From Lomentospora prolificans (lineage: Eukaryota > Ascomycota > Sordariomycetes > Microascales > Microascaceae): a stretch of 64,000 bases of DNA. Below are positions 1 through 10,400 of this stretch, in pieces. Under the pieces are notes generated by a model. It saw only the letters and a program-made list of their open reading frames with translations, was not told the DNA's origin and searched no databases. The first letter of the stretch is position 1; each line of letters starts with the position of its first letter. The stretch spans positions 4,663,501 to 4,727,500 of the forward strand of contig JARFXM010000011.1 in assembly GCA_029532625.1 (NCBI GenBank), in the 5' to 3' direction. The translations under genes and the position numbers were made by a program.

Positions 1-1605
1 GGGACTCGCAAACAGCGTCAAACGACGACAGCCACGCCTCAAGCAAGCTGATGCGCCTTTCGAAAGCCTTGAGCCGTTTCAGGCTCGCAATCTTCTCCTG
101 GCGCTGCTGCTGTGCATTCTCGTACGCCGCCCTCAACCTCTGAACACCCTCCCTAGCTGTCGCATCCTTCTTCTCCGTCTGCTTGCGGAACTTGGCAAAG
201 AAGATTTTCTCGGCGTCCTTTTGCTGCGCCTTGAGCTCGTTGATGAGGGCCATCTGCTCGTCAATCTTGACAAGGAAGTCCTTGACGTGGCGGTTGACGT
301 TGAAAACGTTGCGAGTAACCTTGGTCTGGATGTTCTTGGCTCGATTGGCGTAGCGGAGGGTGTTTTGCGTTTCGTCAAAGTGAGCGCTGCTGGGGCTGAC
401 GCACACAATCATGACAGTTTTGCAGTTGCCGCCGAGGGAAAACTTGAGGAGACGGGTAAGCTTGCTGTTGCGGTAGGGGACGTGGTTGCGCTTCCTGGGG
501 TCGCAGAGCGCGTTGATGCAGCTGCCGAGAGCCAGAAGGGACTTGTTGATGTTGGCACCCTCCATGAGGCGCTCACCGCGGTTTTTGGTGGCCGAGGCAC
601 GCTCGGAACCCGCGAGATCGATGATGCTGAGGGTGGCCATGGTATGAGGTTCGCTGATGTCGGCATTGCGATCGCGCTGCGCAACGTTGATCTGTAGTAC
701 GGCGTGGGACCTCGAAGAAGTGGCGTTGGCCTCGGTGGGAGAGACTGTGCGGTATTCGTTGCCCTGAACGATCATGTCCATGACCTCCTGGACGTCCTTG
801 GGGTGGTGGCTCGTGAGTCCCGCGACGGTGACGGCGTGGTTGAGATCTTCTCGGAGAGTAAGGCCTTGCTTGCTACCCCCCGGGACGAGGAGATCGCGGA
901 TAGTCTCGTTATAGATCTCCAGGTACGACAGCGACACCTCGGTGACCTTTTCATCGCTGCGCTCCTGGATCTTCTCGAAGAGTTCTTGCATCGTCAGAAA
1001 GATGATGCCAGGTTGCTGGGGGGTTCCGGTGATGGTGTGGGTCTTGCCGCATCCCGTGGCGCCGTAGGCGAAGACGGTCGCATTGTAGCCATCTAGCACG
1101 CTGTCGAGGAGGCCCTTTGTGGTGCCCTCGTAGACTTCGGTCTGGGTGACGTTGTCGTCGAAGATTCGGTCAAAGGCAAAGACTTGGTCCTTGACCTTCT
1201 TGCCGGTGGGAACGACGGATCGGGAGAACTTCTGGACGGGGTTGTCTTCTGGTGGGTCGAACACGCTGGACGAGTTAATGGAACTGGCTCTCAAAGGGGG
1301 TGGGCCGACGAGCTCGAGATGGGAGGAGCCACTCACAGACACCGGTCATCGACGACCTTGATTACTGATCGAAGGCCTCTTTGATGGAGCTTGGGTGCCG
1401 GGGCAGCGGCTAGAGAGCCGTCGCCGAGGAATACTGTGCTATCATCTGTCCGTGATCTTGGTCCATAGTCAGCACTATCACCAGAGGAGACATTAGAGAA
1501 GAAGCTGGGGCGGGTGAGGTCTCACAGCTGGGCAGCTTCTCTGATCGTGAAGGGTCGGACACGAACTGTGACCGAGATCGAGGACGCTCCAGCACCCGGC
1601 GCCAT
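1..1605 (-). CDS. KIP3: Kinesin-8 (Kip3-like) motor protein, 3' end outside window
   Basis: Microtubule plus-end-directed motor that, in its family, walks to and destabilises plus ends during nuclear and spindle positioning. Three exons join cleanly: 1605-1526, 1456-1337 and 1265 to the edge, with GTGAGA and GTGAGT donors. The start ATG at 1605 gives MAPGAGASSISVTVRVRPFT, the usual beta-1 strand of the family. Seen in order: P-loop GATGCGKTHT, switch I NATSSRSH, switch II DLAGSE, then the kinesin-8-type stretches ANINKSLLALGSCINALC and NHVPYRNSKLTRLLKFSLGG, and a neck with NVNRHVKDFLVKI. A coiled-coil-like Glu/Gln/Lys-rich segment follows before the window ends. The tail is missing, so the length cannot be compared with the family. 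The acceptor of intron 1 (AAG at 1457-1459) is less certain than the other junctions. Confidence 0.93.
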
Positions 1606-3170
1606 GGTGGATTCGCCCGGAAAGCTCTCGTCGTTTCTGCAGCGTGAATTGGACAAAGGCAGTGAAGTGGGCGAAAAGGAGCTAGTAACGAATGATGGTG
1701 ATCGGCTTTAGGACAAAAGGTCGAAGATGATGTATGTCCTTCTGGATATGATGTGGGAAAAGAGGAAAAGAAAAAAAGAACGATGAATTTCGAAGGGTCT
1801 CACTTGAGGAAGATGCAAAACATTGTTTTGCCTTCGTTGATCAGGATGGGGATTGTGTTTTTGTTTCCTAGAAGGATTGCCTCGTCGTTGCATTCACAGC
1901 TGGGGATGGGAGCAGTGATTGACGGTGCAGGCAGGAGCCATCCACTTGAGCATATCCGCTTGTGCACTCAGTGCTGATTGTTGACGTGTTGTATTTTGAG
2001 GCGGGAAAGTGCCCCTGTGTACCCCTGTACCTGTTGCTGGGGGAACGGTTTCACGGAAATTTACATCACGTGGGAGGGGCGGGTCAAACTGGAAGTGGAC
2101 TGTGGATCACGCCAAAAGTCGCGACTGGGGAACATGGGTGACTCAGCAGGCTGCTTTCGAGATGGAATCCCAGGGAATCGCGACATGAAAGTTCAACACT
2201 CGGAGCTGGCTACGTTGTCGGGTCTCTGTCTTCGCTTGTCGCCCGTCCTGAAATTGATTTCCCTCGTCTGGTGCAAGCATTCTCTATGCTATAACTTTGA
2301 TGATGGTTCTTTCCTGTCATGAGATGTGGCCTTGAATCCCCGTCGTCTATTCTTAGGAACCACGGGTAAAGACCTCGGGACCCAATGTTCTGGTACCAAA
2401 CTCTTCGTGCCTCTTCGGCGTATGAGCGGACGAACCACCCGAGACATGGTGTTTGTTCTATCTACGGATCGTCCCGATGTCATCGGGATCCAGAATCCTC
2501 CTTTTCATTATTTCATTCCTCCGATGGCAATCGTTTACGAGAGCGAGAAAGAAAATATCCTGCCAAAGCGCCACGATTCTAGCACTTTCTATCAAACCGA
2601 GGTCGCAATCCTTATCAAGCACCTTTGCGTCCTCGGGGCTCAATTAATGCAACCAGATGAGTTCGGAATAAAACCACCCCATCTCACCGGATCCGTCCAG
2701 ATTGCCAAGCCTTCCAATTCAATTCATAGAGCCAGCATGGGGGCAACGCAGAAGAAATAGGGTGACAGCCTCCACATTGATCCGTGTCAAGCCGTCGCAT
2801 TTCTTTCGTACTTGGCGTCACAGGTGGGATCCGGCTCAATTGAGAGGTGGGATAATAGGAAAATGTAAGTGTAAACGTCTCTATAAAATCGTGCAAATGG
2901 TGAAGAAAATATATATATATACAGGCTAAGAGGCAGTATGGACACGCTTGGCGTGCACAGGTGGTAAGGTCGTCGAGACCTGATGAATCTGGAGATGCTT
3001 TTCGACCCAGTCTTTCCAAGCATCAAGCAGCCAAACAATGCAATTTGAATCCCAAACATGATCCTTCCGTCGTCTAAGGGTTAAAACATGACAGATAAAC
3101 GAAGAAGAAGAAAAAAAAAAAGGAAAAAAAAAAAGAAGAAAAAAAGGATGTAGAAAAGGCCCAAAACTTC
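1606..3170. other. Intergenic: kinesin promoter and 3' flank of the repeat protein
   Basis: I see no supportable gene. The part near 1606-2000 is the upstream region of the kinesin gene. An A-rich tract lies at about 3109-3146, directly downstream of the cysteine-repeat gene on the other strand, where the poly(A) signal of that gene would be expected. Short ORFs here begin with non-ATG codons or have no recognisable features. Confidence 0.5.
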
Positions 3171-5006
3171 TTAATCGCAAGCAATCATGGGGCACGCCAT
3201 ATCCGGCCTCGCGCACCTCCCGCAGCTCGCATTACAGCACACAAAGCCCTTGCCGCAGGTGTTTCCTCCACAAGGGGAAGCCTCCTGGTCTACTTCGGGG
3301 ACCTCAGGCTCCTTGGGCGGCTCGTGCTCCTCGGGAGGGAGACAGAACTCCTCAGTGCATCCCTCGCCGGGCTTGGTGCAGTACCCACAGCTCTCATTGC
3401 AGCAGACCTCTCCCTTGCCGCAAGTGTTAAGGCCACACGGAGTCTCCTCGGGCTCCTCATTGTCGGGGAGGCAGAATTCCTTGGTGCAGCCCTCGCCAGG
3501 CTTGGTGCAGTATCCACAAGATGCATTGCAGCACTCTTCACCGGCAGCGCAGGTGTTGGGACCGCACTGGATGGGCTCAGGCTCCTCGGGCTCCTCAGGG
3601 AAGCAGAACTCCCTAGTGCATCCCTCACCAGGCTTAGTGCAGTAGCCGCAAGATGAGTTACAGCACTCTTCACCGGCAGCGCAAGTGTTGGGACCACACT
3701 GGATGGGCTCAGGCTCCTCGGGTTGGATGCAGAACTCCTCGGTGCAGGCCTCGCCAGGCTTGGTGCAATAGCCACAGGACTCATTGCAGCAGACCTCCCC
3801 CTTACCGCAGGTGTTGGGACCACAGGGGGTCTCCTCGGGCTCCTCTGGTTGGATGCAGAACTCCTCAGTGCAGGCCTCGCCAGGCTTGGTGCAGTAGCCA
3901 CAGGACTCGTTGCAGCAGACTTCACCCTTTCCACAAGTGTTGGGACCACAGGGCGTCTCCTCGGGCTCCTCGGCGTCAACGGGGCCGCACCACCTGTCGA
4001 TGCAGGCACCGCCAGGAGGAGAGCAGATTCCGCAAGAAGAATTGCAGCAGACAAGGCCCTCTTCGCAGACCGCGTTTCCACAGGTTACGGGCTCGGGCTT
4101 GGGGTCCTCCCTAGGCGTAACCTCGGGGGCCTCGTCGACGTCTTCACAAAACTGCATGGTGCAGGCCATACCGGGCTTGGTGCAGATACCGCAGCTAGAG
4201 TTGCAGCAGACATCGCCCTCGGCGCAGGTGACCTTTCCGCACTGCACGGGCTCGGGCTCGGGGAGCTCGATGGGCTCGTCGAAGCAGAACTGGAGAGTGC
4301 AAGCGCCGCCGGGCTTGGTGCAGATGCCGCAAGAGTCATTGCAGCAGACCTCGCCCTTGGGACAAGTCGTCTTGCCGCATTTGACGGGCTCCTCGGGTTT
4401 GGGGAAGACGGGCTCGGGTTCGCAGATGGCTTGGTGGCAGGCGCCGCCGGGAGGGACGCACAATCCGCAGCTGGAGTTGCAGCATTCGGTACCGGAAGGG
4501 CAGGTGACGCTACCGCACTTCTTCTTCTTCTTGTTGTTGCTCTCCTCGTCGGCCCTGCTGCCGAGGTCCCTCTTGTCCTCGAGCTCATCGGGGTACGGTT
4601 TCACGCAGAGCTGCTTGGTGCAGCCCTCGCCGGGCTTAGCGCAAAGACCACAGCTCTCGTTGCAGCACTCCTCGGTGTCGTAGCATTGGTTGTCGCCGCA
4701 CTTGGGACCGGTCTTGGGGCAGAGTTGCATGGTGCATCCTTCGCCGGGGGCCGTGCAGATGCCGCACGAGTCGTTGCAGCAGACCTCACCTTGGGCGCAG
4801 GTGACGGGGCCGCACTCCTCGAGCTCGACGGGGACGCACTTGGGTTTGCCGTCGATGACGACGCAATGGGTGTCCCTGGCGCATCGGACCGTAGCGCAGG
4901 GGGTGATGTCGCCGGTGGAAGCGTCGGTAGGGAGGGGTTTAGCGAGGGGGTTAGCGAAAGCCCCGGCCACGAGGGCCGATAGGGCAAAATTTCGGAGAAT
5001 GAGCAT
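3171..5006 (-). CDS. Secreted protein of twelve tandem eight-cysteine repeats
   Basis: Single-exon, 611 residues. A signal peptide (MLILRNFALSALVAGAFA, cleavage near ANP) and a short N-terminal module with C-x4-C-x5-C spacing precede twelve copies of a module of about 33 residues: C-G-x3-C-x5-C-C-N-x-S-C-G-x-C-x2-P-G-x2-C-x3-x-C. Each module has eight cysteines, and the invariant CCNxSCG core carries an N-glycosylation sequon (NDS, NES, NSS or NAS) in every copy. Spacers are Pro/Glu-rich (EEPEE), plus one basic NNKKKKK stretch near residue 160. Modules 7 and 8 have identical protein sequences over about 42 residues. No catalytic domain is visible. Eight cysteines per short module suggest four disulfides, as in WAP-like or chitin-binding folds, but I do not assign either. 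Probably a cell-wall or extracellular structural or adhesive protein. The start is chosen because the signal peptide begins right there. Confidence 0.9.
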   Translation of the reverse strand: MLILRNFALSALVAGAFANPLAKPLPTDASTGDITPCATVRCARDTHCVVIDGKPKCVPVELEECGPVTCAQGEVCCNDSCGICTAPGEGCTMQLCPKTGPKCGDNQCYDTEECCNESCGLCAKPGEGCTKQLCVKPYPDELEDKRDLGSRADEESNNKKKKKCGSVTCPSGTECCNSSCGLCVPPGGACHQAICEPEPVFPKPEEPVKCGKTTCPKGEVCCNDSCGICTKPGGACTLQFCFDEPIELPEPEPVQCGKVTCAEGDVCCNSSCGICTKPGMACTMQFCEDVDEAPEVTPREDPKPEPVTCGNAVCEEGLVCCNSSCGICSPPGGACIDRWCGPVDAEEPEETPCGPNTCGKGEVCCNESCGYCTKPGEACTEEFCIQPEEPEETPCGPNTCGKGEVCCNESCGYCTKPGEACTEEFCIQPEEPEPIQCGPNTCAAGEECCNSSCGYCTKPGEGCTREFCFPEEPEEPEPIQCGPNTCAAGEECCNASCGYCTKPGEGCTKEFCLPDNEEPEETPCGLNTCGKGEVCCNESCGYCTKPGEGCTEEFCLPPEEHEPPKEPEVPEVDQEASPCGGNTCGKGFVCCNASCGRCARPDMACPMIACD

Positions 5007-5010
5007 GGTG

Positions 5011-5057
5011 ATGTGTCTGTGTGTGTGTTTGTGTTTGTGTGTATATGGGTGTGTGTT
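5011..5057. repeat. TG/CA-rich microsatellite in the 5' leader
   Basis: Imperfect (TG)n run on the plus strand, starting a few bases upstream of the start codon of the cysteine-repeat gene. On the mRNA strand it reads as CA-rich leader. Confidence 0.75.
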
Positions 5058-5250
5058 TGCTTGGACCGGGGACGAATGGGGTTGTAAGTGCGGGAGGAAT
5101 TAGAAAAAAAAGGGAGAGAAAAAGGGAGAAGGGAAAATCTCCGATCGGGTGGGTTGGAAGAAACCCAAAAGTAAGAGGCTCTTTGAGATGTTTGTCTGTG
5201 ATGAGGAATGTAGGCGTGATCCGGATGGGGAATGCGGACGGGACCGGGTG

Positions 5251-5259
5251 ATTTATATA
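5251..5259 (-). promoter_or_regulatory. TATA box of the cysteine-repeat gene
   Basis: TATATAAAT on the minus strand, about 245 bp upstream of the ATG at 5006. The leader between them is CA-rich and pyrimidine-rich, as in strongly expressed fungal secreted-protein genes. This is inference from position and sequence only. Confidence 0.5.
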
Positions 5260-6043
5260 GTCGAAAAGATGCTGGATGCTGGATGATTTTAATGATGGAT
5301 ATAGTATATATTGGCGATGCAATTACTTTACAGACCCCCCCTCTCAGTCCTGCACACCCTCCTTTTCCAGAGAAAAGGTACATAGGGGACCAATCAGTAG
5401 GGACGGAGAAAAAAAAAAGAAAAGAAAAGAAAAGCGGTAGCAAAAGAAAATTAATTAACAAAGAGGGTGCATTCCTAAGAATAGGATGCTGGCTGGTCTC
5501 GACATGCAGCGAGCGCCAGGGGGACTCGGGAAGCGGGAGCCCACGACTCAGGACTAAACGACACATGGATCTATATCATGCCTCGTACCGCTGGCTCGCA
5601 ACCCCATATTCAGCACCTCATCCAATGCATGGGATATGGGATACGGCTGGCCGTGCTGGCTTACACATTGTGGAGTAAACCGAGTGAGACTTTGCAGCAG
5701 ATCGCTGGCTCCGTGTTGAGCTGTAAGCCAACTAGAGTTGGGGAAGCGGAGTGGCAGGGCTGCTGGCGGAAGGGGGCCGGGAGTTTACTGATCCAATTGA
5801 TGGTAATTGTTTCCCGCACTTAGCTAGCTAGCGTAAGACGTTGTTCCAGAACGTGTGTATTGTGAAGGATTACTTCTTTTTTTCTCTTCTTCTTCAGCTG
5901 GCCTGGCGTTACAATGGATGAGAATCATCACCGGCGCTGGTGCTGATGTGATGACGTCCGCCGAGAGTCCACCCGGAAACCACTGACGTAAATTCCTCCA
6001 ATCGAGGAAGAGTCCAGAGCCAGCTGCATCTTTTTTCTTTTTA

Positions 6044-6076
<33 letters not shown>

Positions 6077-9000
6077 GTGGTGGTGGGGAGGGGAAGCGTT
6101 GAAAGGACAGAGGAGTATTATTAGTGTAGATTCGAAGCGCATCATTTCCTTTTTTCGACTTTCTTGATCTTGGCGATATTATTCAGTTGGAGTACTTTGC
6201 TTCATATTACATACATGGCTTGCTTTCTCACCTGAGTTTTTTTTCTTCTTTACGGGCTGAGAGCTGGCATATCCATCCCAAGTCGCTGCCCGATCTATCG
6301 GCTGGCTTCTGTGATTTGCTGTTTCGCGACTCGACAAGCGAAGCAGCGGACCTGCATCATTCTCACTGCCTGGCCCCGTAATCCAGCATGTCCGCCGGCC
6401 ACATCCGACCCTCCGGACCGTCCTCGTCCCCAAACCAAACCTTCCTTCGCTCTGGCTTCTGATTGAATCCCTCCCATACCGTCAGCTGATGAGGCATCAT
6501 TGATCGATTGAATGGCCAGCGGTCAATTTGGTTCGCCAATTCCCATCCAGCCCCTCCCCGTCCCGGTCGGTTCGGTTGCTTCGCCAGCCCAGCCCTGTCT
6601 GACAAGCATCCACCCTTGACTGTCGCTGGCTGGCGGTCTGAAATCATATGTCACCCTGTATCCTCTCCTCTGGTGCCCGACTGGTTGATCTTCTTCTCCA
6701 GCCGCAAGCTTAGTCTTTTTTGGCCCTCCCTTGCTCGCTCTTCCCCGGCACTCCGCCCCAGTCTTTTCTCCCAAGAAGGTTAAAGCGTGCGCTCGGGACC
6801 AGACAGTGACATTCCCGTCAATCGTTTCGGCTGACACAACACCGACCATCCCCCAGTAACGTGAAGCGTAATGTTCCCGTAGGGCTGGCTTAGTCGGTCG
6901 GCGGAGACGAGCATAGTGACGAACCAGATACTCATCCTCTGGTGTGGCGTGGCATATTATTATGTGTGTTCCCGAGGTTTTTTACTGTGCAAGCAGCACA
7001 CGTACCTCCCCTATGCAACCCATTTGATGCAAAGTAAGGTGTAGAGATTATTAATCGCCAGGTCCCCTTGCGACGCTACGATGCCCTTTCAAAAAAAGCC
7101 TAAGGAGAGTACTTCGTAGGGAGTGCCAGCGGGGGTAGAAGCATCCAATTCAATGTTTCTCAGGTCGACGCAAGATGCATGGGACGAGAGAGAAACACAA
7201 AACTCAAAAAAGGGGTTTTGGGGGAAAAGCAAATGTGTAGATCGGGATTGCAGGCTTTGAATTTGTCTCTAGGTTGTAAGATACGTCCCGGTTGCATTCC
7301 ATTCCAGAGCCTATGTGTGTTTGTGTGTGTGTGTGCAGGTCCGTCCAGATTCTCTCCTGTGCATGACTTCATATTACCCTCGAACCACGCATCTCGTTGA
7401 CAACAACCGAACCAGTCGAACGCCTCTTTTCGTCGCCCATAGCGGAACCGCTTCTTTTTTCTTTTTTCTTTTTTTTTTTTGGCCTCTCTTCAATTTAAAT
7501 TTCTCCGCCAAGACCCTCCATCGCCAAAGTCAAACCCCCCGGCGACCCGAATTTCTCGCAAGCCCCACAGCTAGTCACATTTGGCTGGATCCAAAGTCTC
7601 TTGGGCAGCCATCGCGAGGTATGCATCTTCGTTTCCTCTTTCGTCCCGACCGCGGGCACGATCTGCAACGCCTCGGCCCAAAACCGGGACGGCCAAGTCC
7701 TTTGTTTGTCAATCTGCTCTGTCGCCCGCCGTATATTATTCCGTCTTCTCCACAAGGACGTGGCCACGCGTAATGTGCGCTGGGACGGTTATTCACCACA
7801 ACAGCCGGAGAAGGTTGAGATGGAAAAAGCGTTGCACCATTGGACCCTGAAAGACTAAAGAATATATTCAGATCCGAACCTGTGCTGTATCCCCATCCCA
7901 TTGATGTGTCTTTGCCAGTGTTGAGTGCGGTACGAGATGACGCGCCACTCGGGACAATAATTCCTCCCCGTCTTACGTGAATCTACCCCCAAAAAAGGCC
8001 CATCACCAAAGGCGAGAATGTCTCTGTTAATTGTTGTTGGTGGCAAGTCGCTGCGACTTGGCTCGCTCCCCTTGCCGAGTTAATTTGAATGATTCATGGT
8101 TTGACATCCAGAGTGCATCGTGCTGTCCCACGCCCTTCCATCAAAGTGAGGGAGAAAAAGAAAATGAAACAGTATCATAGTCTCCCGAGTGAAAGAATGC
8201 GAGTCTTGGACGCAGCGACGATCCCCTGCCCGGATGGATGTAATAATTTGTGCTGTTTTTTTGGAGCGTCTATTTTTATCGAGGGCGGTATTATACCGAG
8301 ATCCAGGTTTGGGATTTGCTTCTTTCATTCAACGACTCTGTCGCCTACTCACTTTCTGGAGCATGTCACCAGATATTGTCATGACAGGTCTCGCCATCTC
8401 CTCTTGCACCTGCACGAGCCCCCGGAGCAGCAGCTGGCTGCTCTTCCCCAAATAACGAAGCTCACCACAAAGATGGGTGGGACGGGACAAACGAACTGGG
8501 GCCGAAGCTCCGAAGCTCGGGGCTGATGCTCTAGGGGGCCGGCCACCAAGACTCTGGGCGTGCGTCGAGAACGACACCACGACTGCGTGTCCATGATTAT
8601 ACTAGGAGTTGTTGAGTTGTTTCTTCTTACTCCGGAAAAACAAAACCGAAGAATTTTGAGATGGGGGCATGCATGCAACGACAAAGCGGTTAGGAGGACC
8701 AAGACCTCAAACTAATGCAGGACATGTGAGGGTTTGGCTTCCATGATTGGGGGAGATCGAGTAAGCTCCCTTGCCGAGCTGATGAGTGTCGCCGACACAT
8801 CATGCTGCCAAAGTTGCGTGGCCAGAGTCCTGACAGCTCGTGGCTCGATGTGAAGATAATAGCGAAATGTCATTAGGAAATGGGAGAAATACAGGTGTAG
8901 AATGCAGAGCAGCAGGCGGTGTCTTCTTGGTTGTGGAGAGGCGACCAATCGCTGTAGTAACCGGGTCACCACGAACGCACGAGAGAATGTCATTCCAGGA

Positions 9001-10400
9001 TGTTCTGGGCATGAGCCTATTGTCATTTGCACACGAGCCAGCGTTATAATCATGATGATCTGCGCCTCCTCCGCCTGCGAAAGTCGTTGATTCTTGTGAT
9101 GGAGCCGTAATATGCTGTCAAAGATGAGATGTCATCAAGCTTGGGGATTGCTTGACCAACAAGATTAGAATATCGAGGAATGTTGTTCACGAGCTTTTCA
9201 GATGTGACGTTTCCAGCTGACATCCGTGATTACTATTCTCACCAGTGCCGGATACGTCCGTATAGGGATAATAACTAATACCTGAACGAGCATCATCACC
9301 AAAAGCTAAAGTGCTGACATCAGATCCCAGCCCAAGCTTCCTCACGGCGTCACACAAAGTCTCTCAATTTTCCTTTTTCTCTCCGGACACTCCATGATAT
9401 TGCCTCGCAAGGATCTCCAAAGCCCAGAGAAGCTGACGCCGGATCCCGTTGGCGGAAAGTCAGACATCTCCATAATTCTTCCCGCCAAGGCCCTCCCACC
9501 ATGCTTCTGGTGCTCGTAACCTTGTGGCCACCGAGCTTGAGATTGAAGACGTAGAATCCAAAGGAATATTGACGGTGTCCAATGGTCTCTCTTTCTTCGA
9601 AAGACGGGCACTACTTTTCATTTTCTGGCTGTTATGACTACTTGGTTGTCTGGGCACGAGCCAAAATACGATGTTATATGACGATCGCGACTCCACTTTT
9701 GCGAGATAGTTTCTATTTTTGGCGCACCACCCCATTTAATGTTATTATTCAATTGATCAAATGCAATGTACCGCACCACAGGAGATCCGGTTGAGTCAAC
9801 TCCGGGACCCCAGAGGAAAGGAAATCGAGAATGACCCTTCCCTGCTGTTTTCGGTTACATCAAATTTGAGTGATTCCTTTTCCCGGTTGGGGTTCCAAGA
9901 TCGACGCTCTTCTGATTTCATTCCCAGCTTCTTACCTGCACCTACACTTTAATATCTCTCTTTATTGCAGATTTTTTGGGGGGAGGACGGGTTTGAATGC
10001 ACCCACACCCCGACTGCAAGGAATTAGGCCATACATGCCCAGCCCGAGGGACAGCGGGAGCGGAAACCTGACTCGTGGACTAATTTGGCGAGAGTCTGGA
10101 GACCGGCCAAGACGCTGCCCCCCTCCTCTTCTTCGCGGTGCACCGAGCCTCCTCCAACCGAACATCCCCCCTTCTCAAAGGGGAGTTTTAATTGAATTGA
10201 GTCCCAGCCGAGGAAATGGTGTCAACGGCGGGGGGATGGGTACCGTTTTACGTAGAGTGATTTTTGTTGCAAGGTCTTTTCGAGAATGTCTCGTTAATAA
10301 TATCGACAGTAATCGTGGATTTCCGGGATCGTCGCAATTGTTCGATGTCCTTTTGTTTTTTGGTATTTTTGCCCTTCGTTTCTATATATAGGGGGACTTA
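5260..10400. other. Long stretch without a recognisable gene
   Basis: About 5 kb with only short ORFs of no recognised family and poor coding character. It contains a run of 30 consecutive T at 6046-6075, a pyrimidine-rich tract near 7450-7485 and a TG run near 7311-7337. The GC content looks ordinary, unlike the tract to its right. It could hold long leaders, noncoding RNA or regulatory DNA, but nothing in the sequence proves this. Confidence 0.45.
6046..6075. repeat. Poly(T) tract, 30 nt
   Basis: Uninterrupted run of 30 T on the plus strand, preceded by shorter T-rich blocks and followed by a GGTGGTGG run. Confidence 0.9.

Noticed and set aside
221..1096. Two long plus-strand ORFs over the kinesin gene
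   Set aside because: They are antisense shadows; the minus strand carries the P-loop and both switch motifs in one frame.
2326..2760. 144-codon plus-strand ORF
   Set aside because: No ATG at its start, no recognisable domain or codon character; it lies in intergenic DNA.
3723..4982. 419-codon plus-strand ORF opposite the cysteine-repeat gene
   Set aside because: It is the antisense shadow of the repeats: GC-rich repetitive codons keep the opposite strand open. Its protein is low-complexity Ala/Gly/Leu without any domain, while the minus strand has a signal peptide and regular Cys modules.
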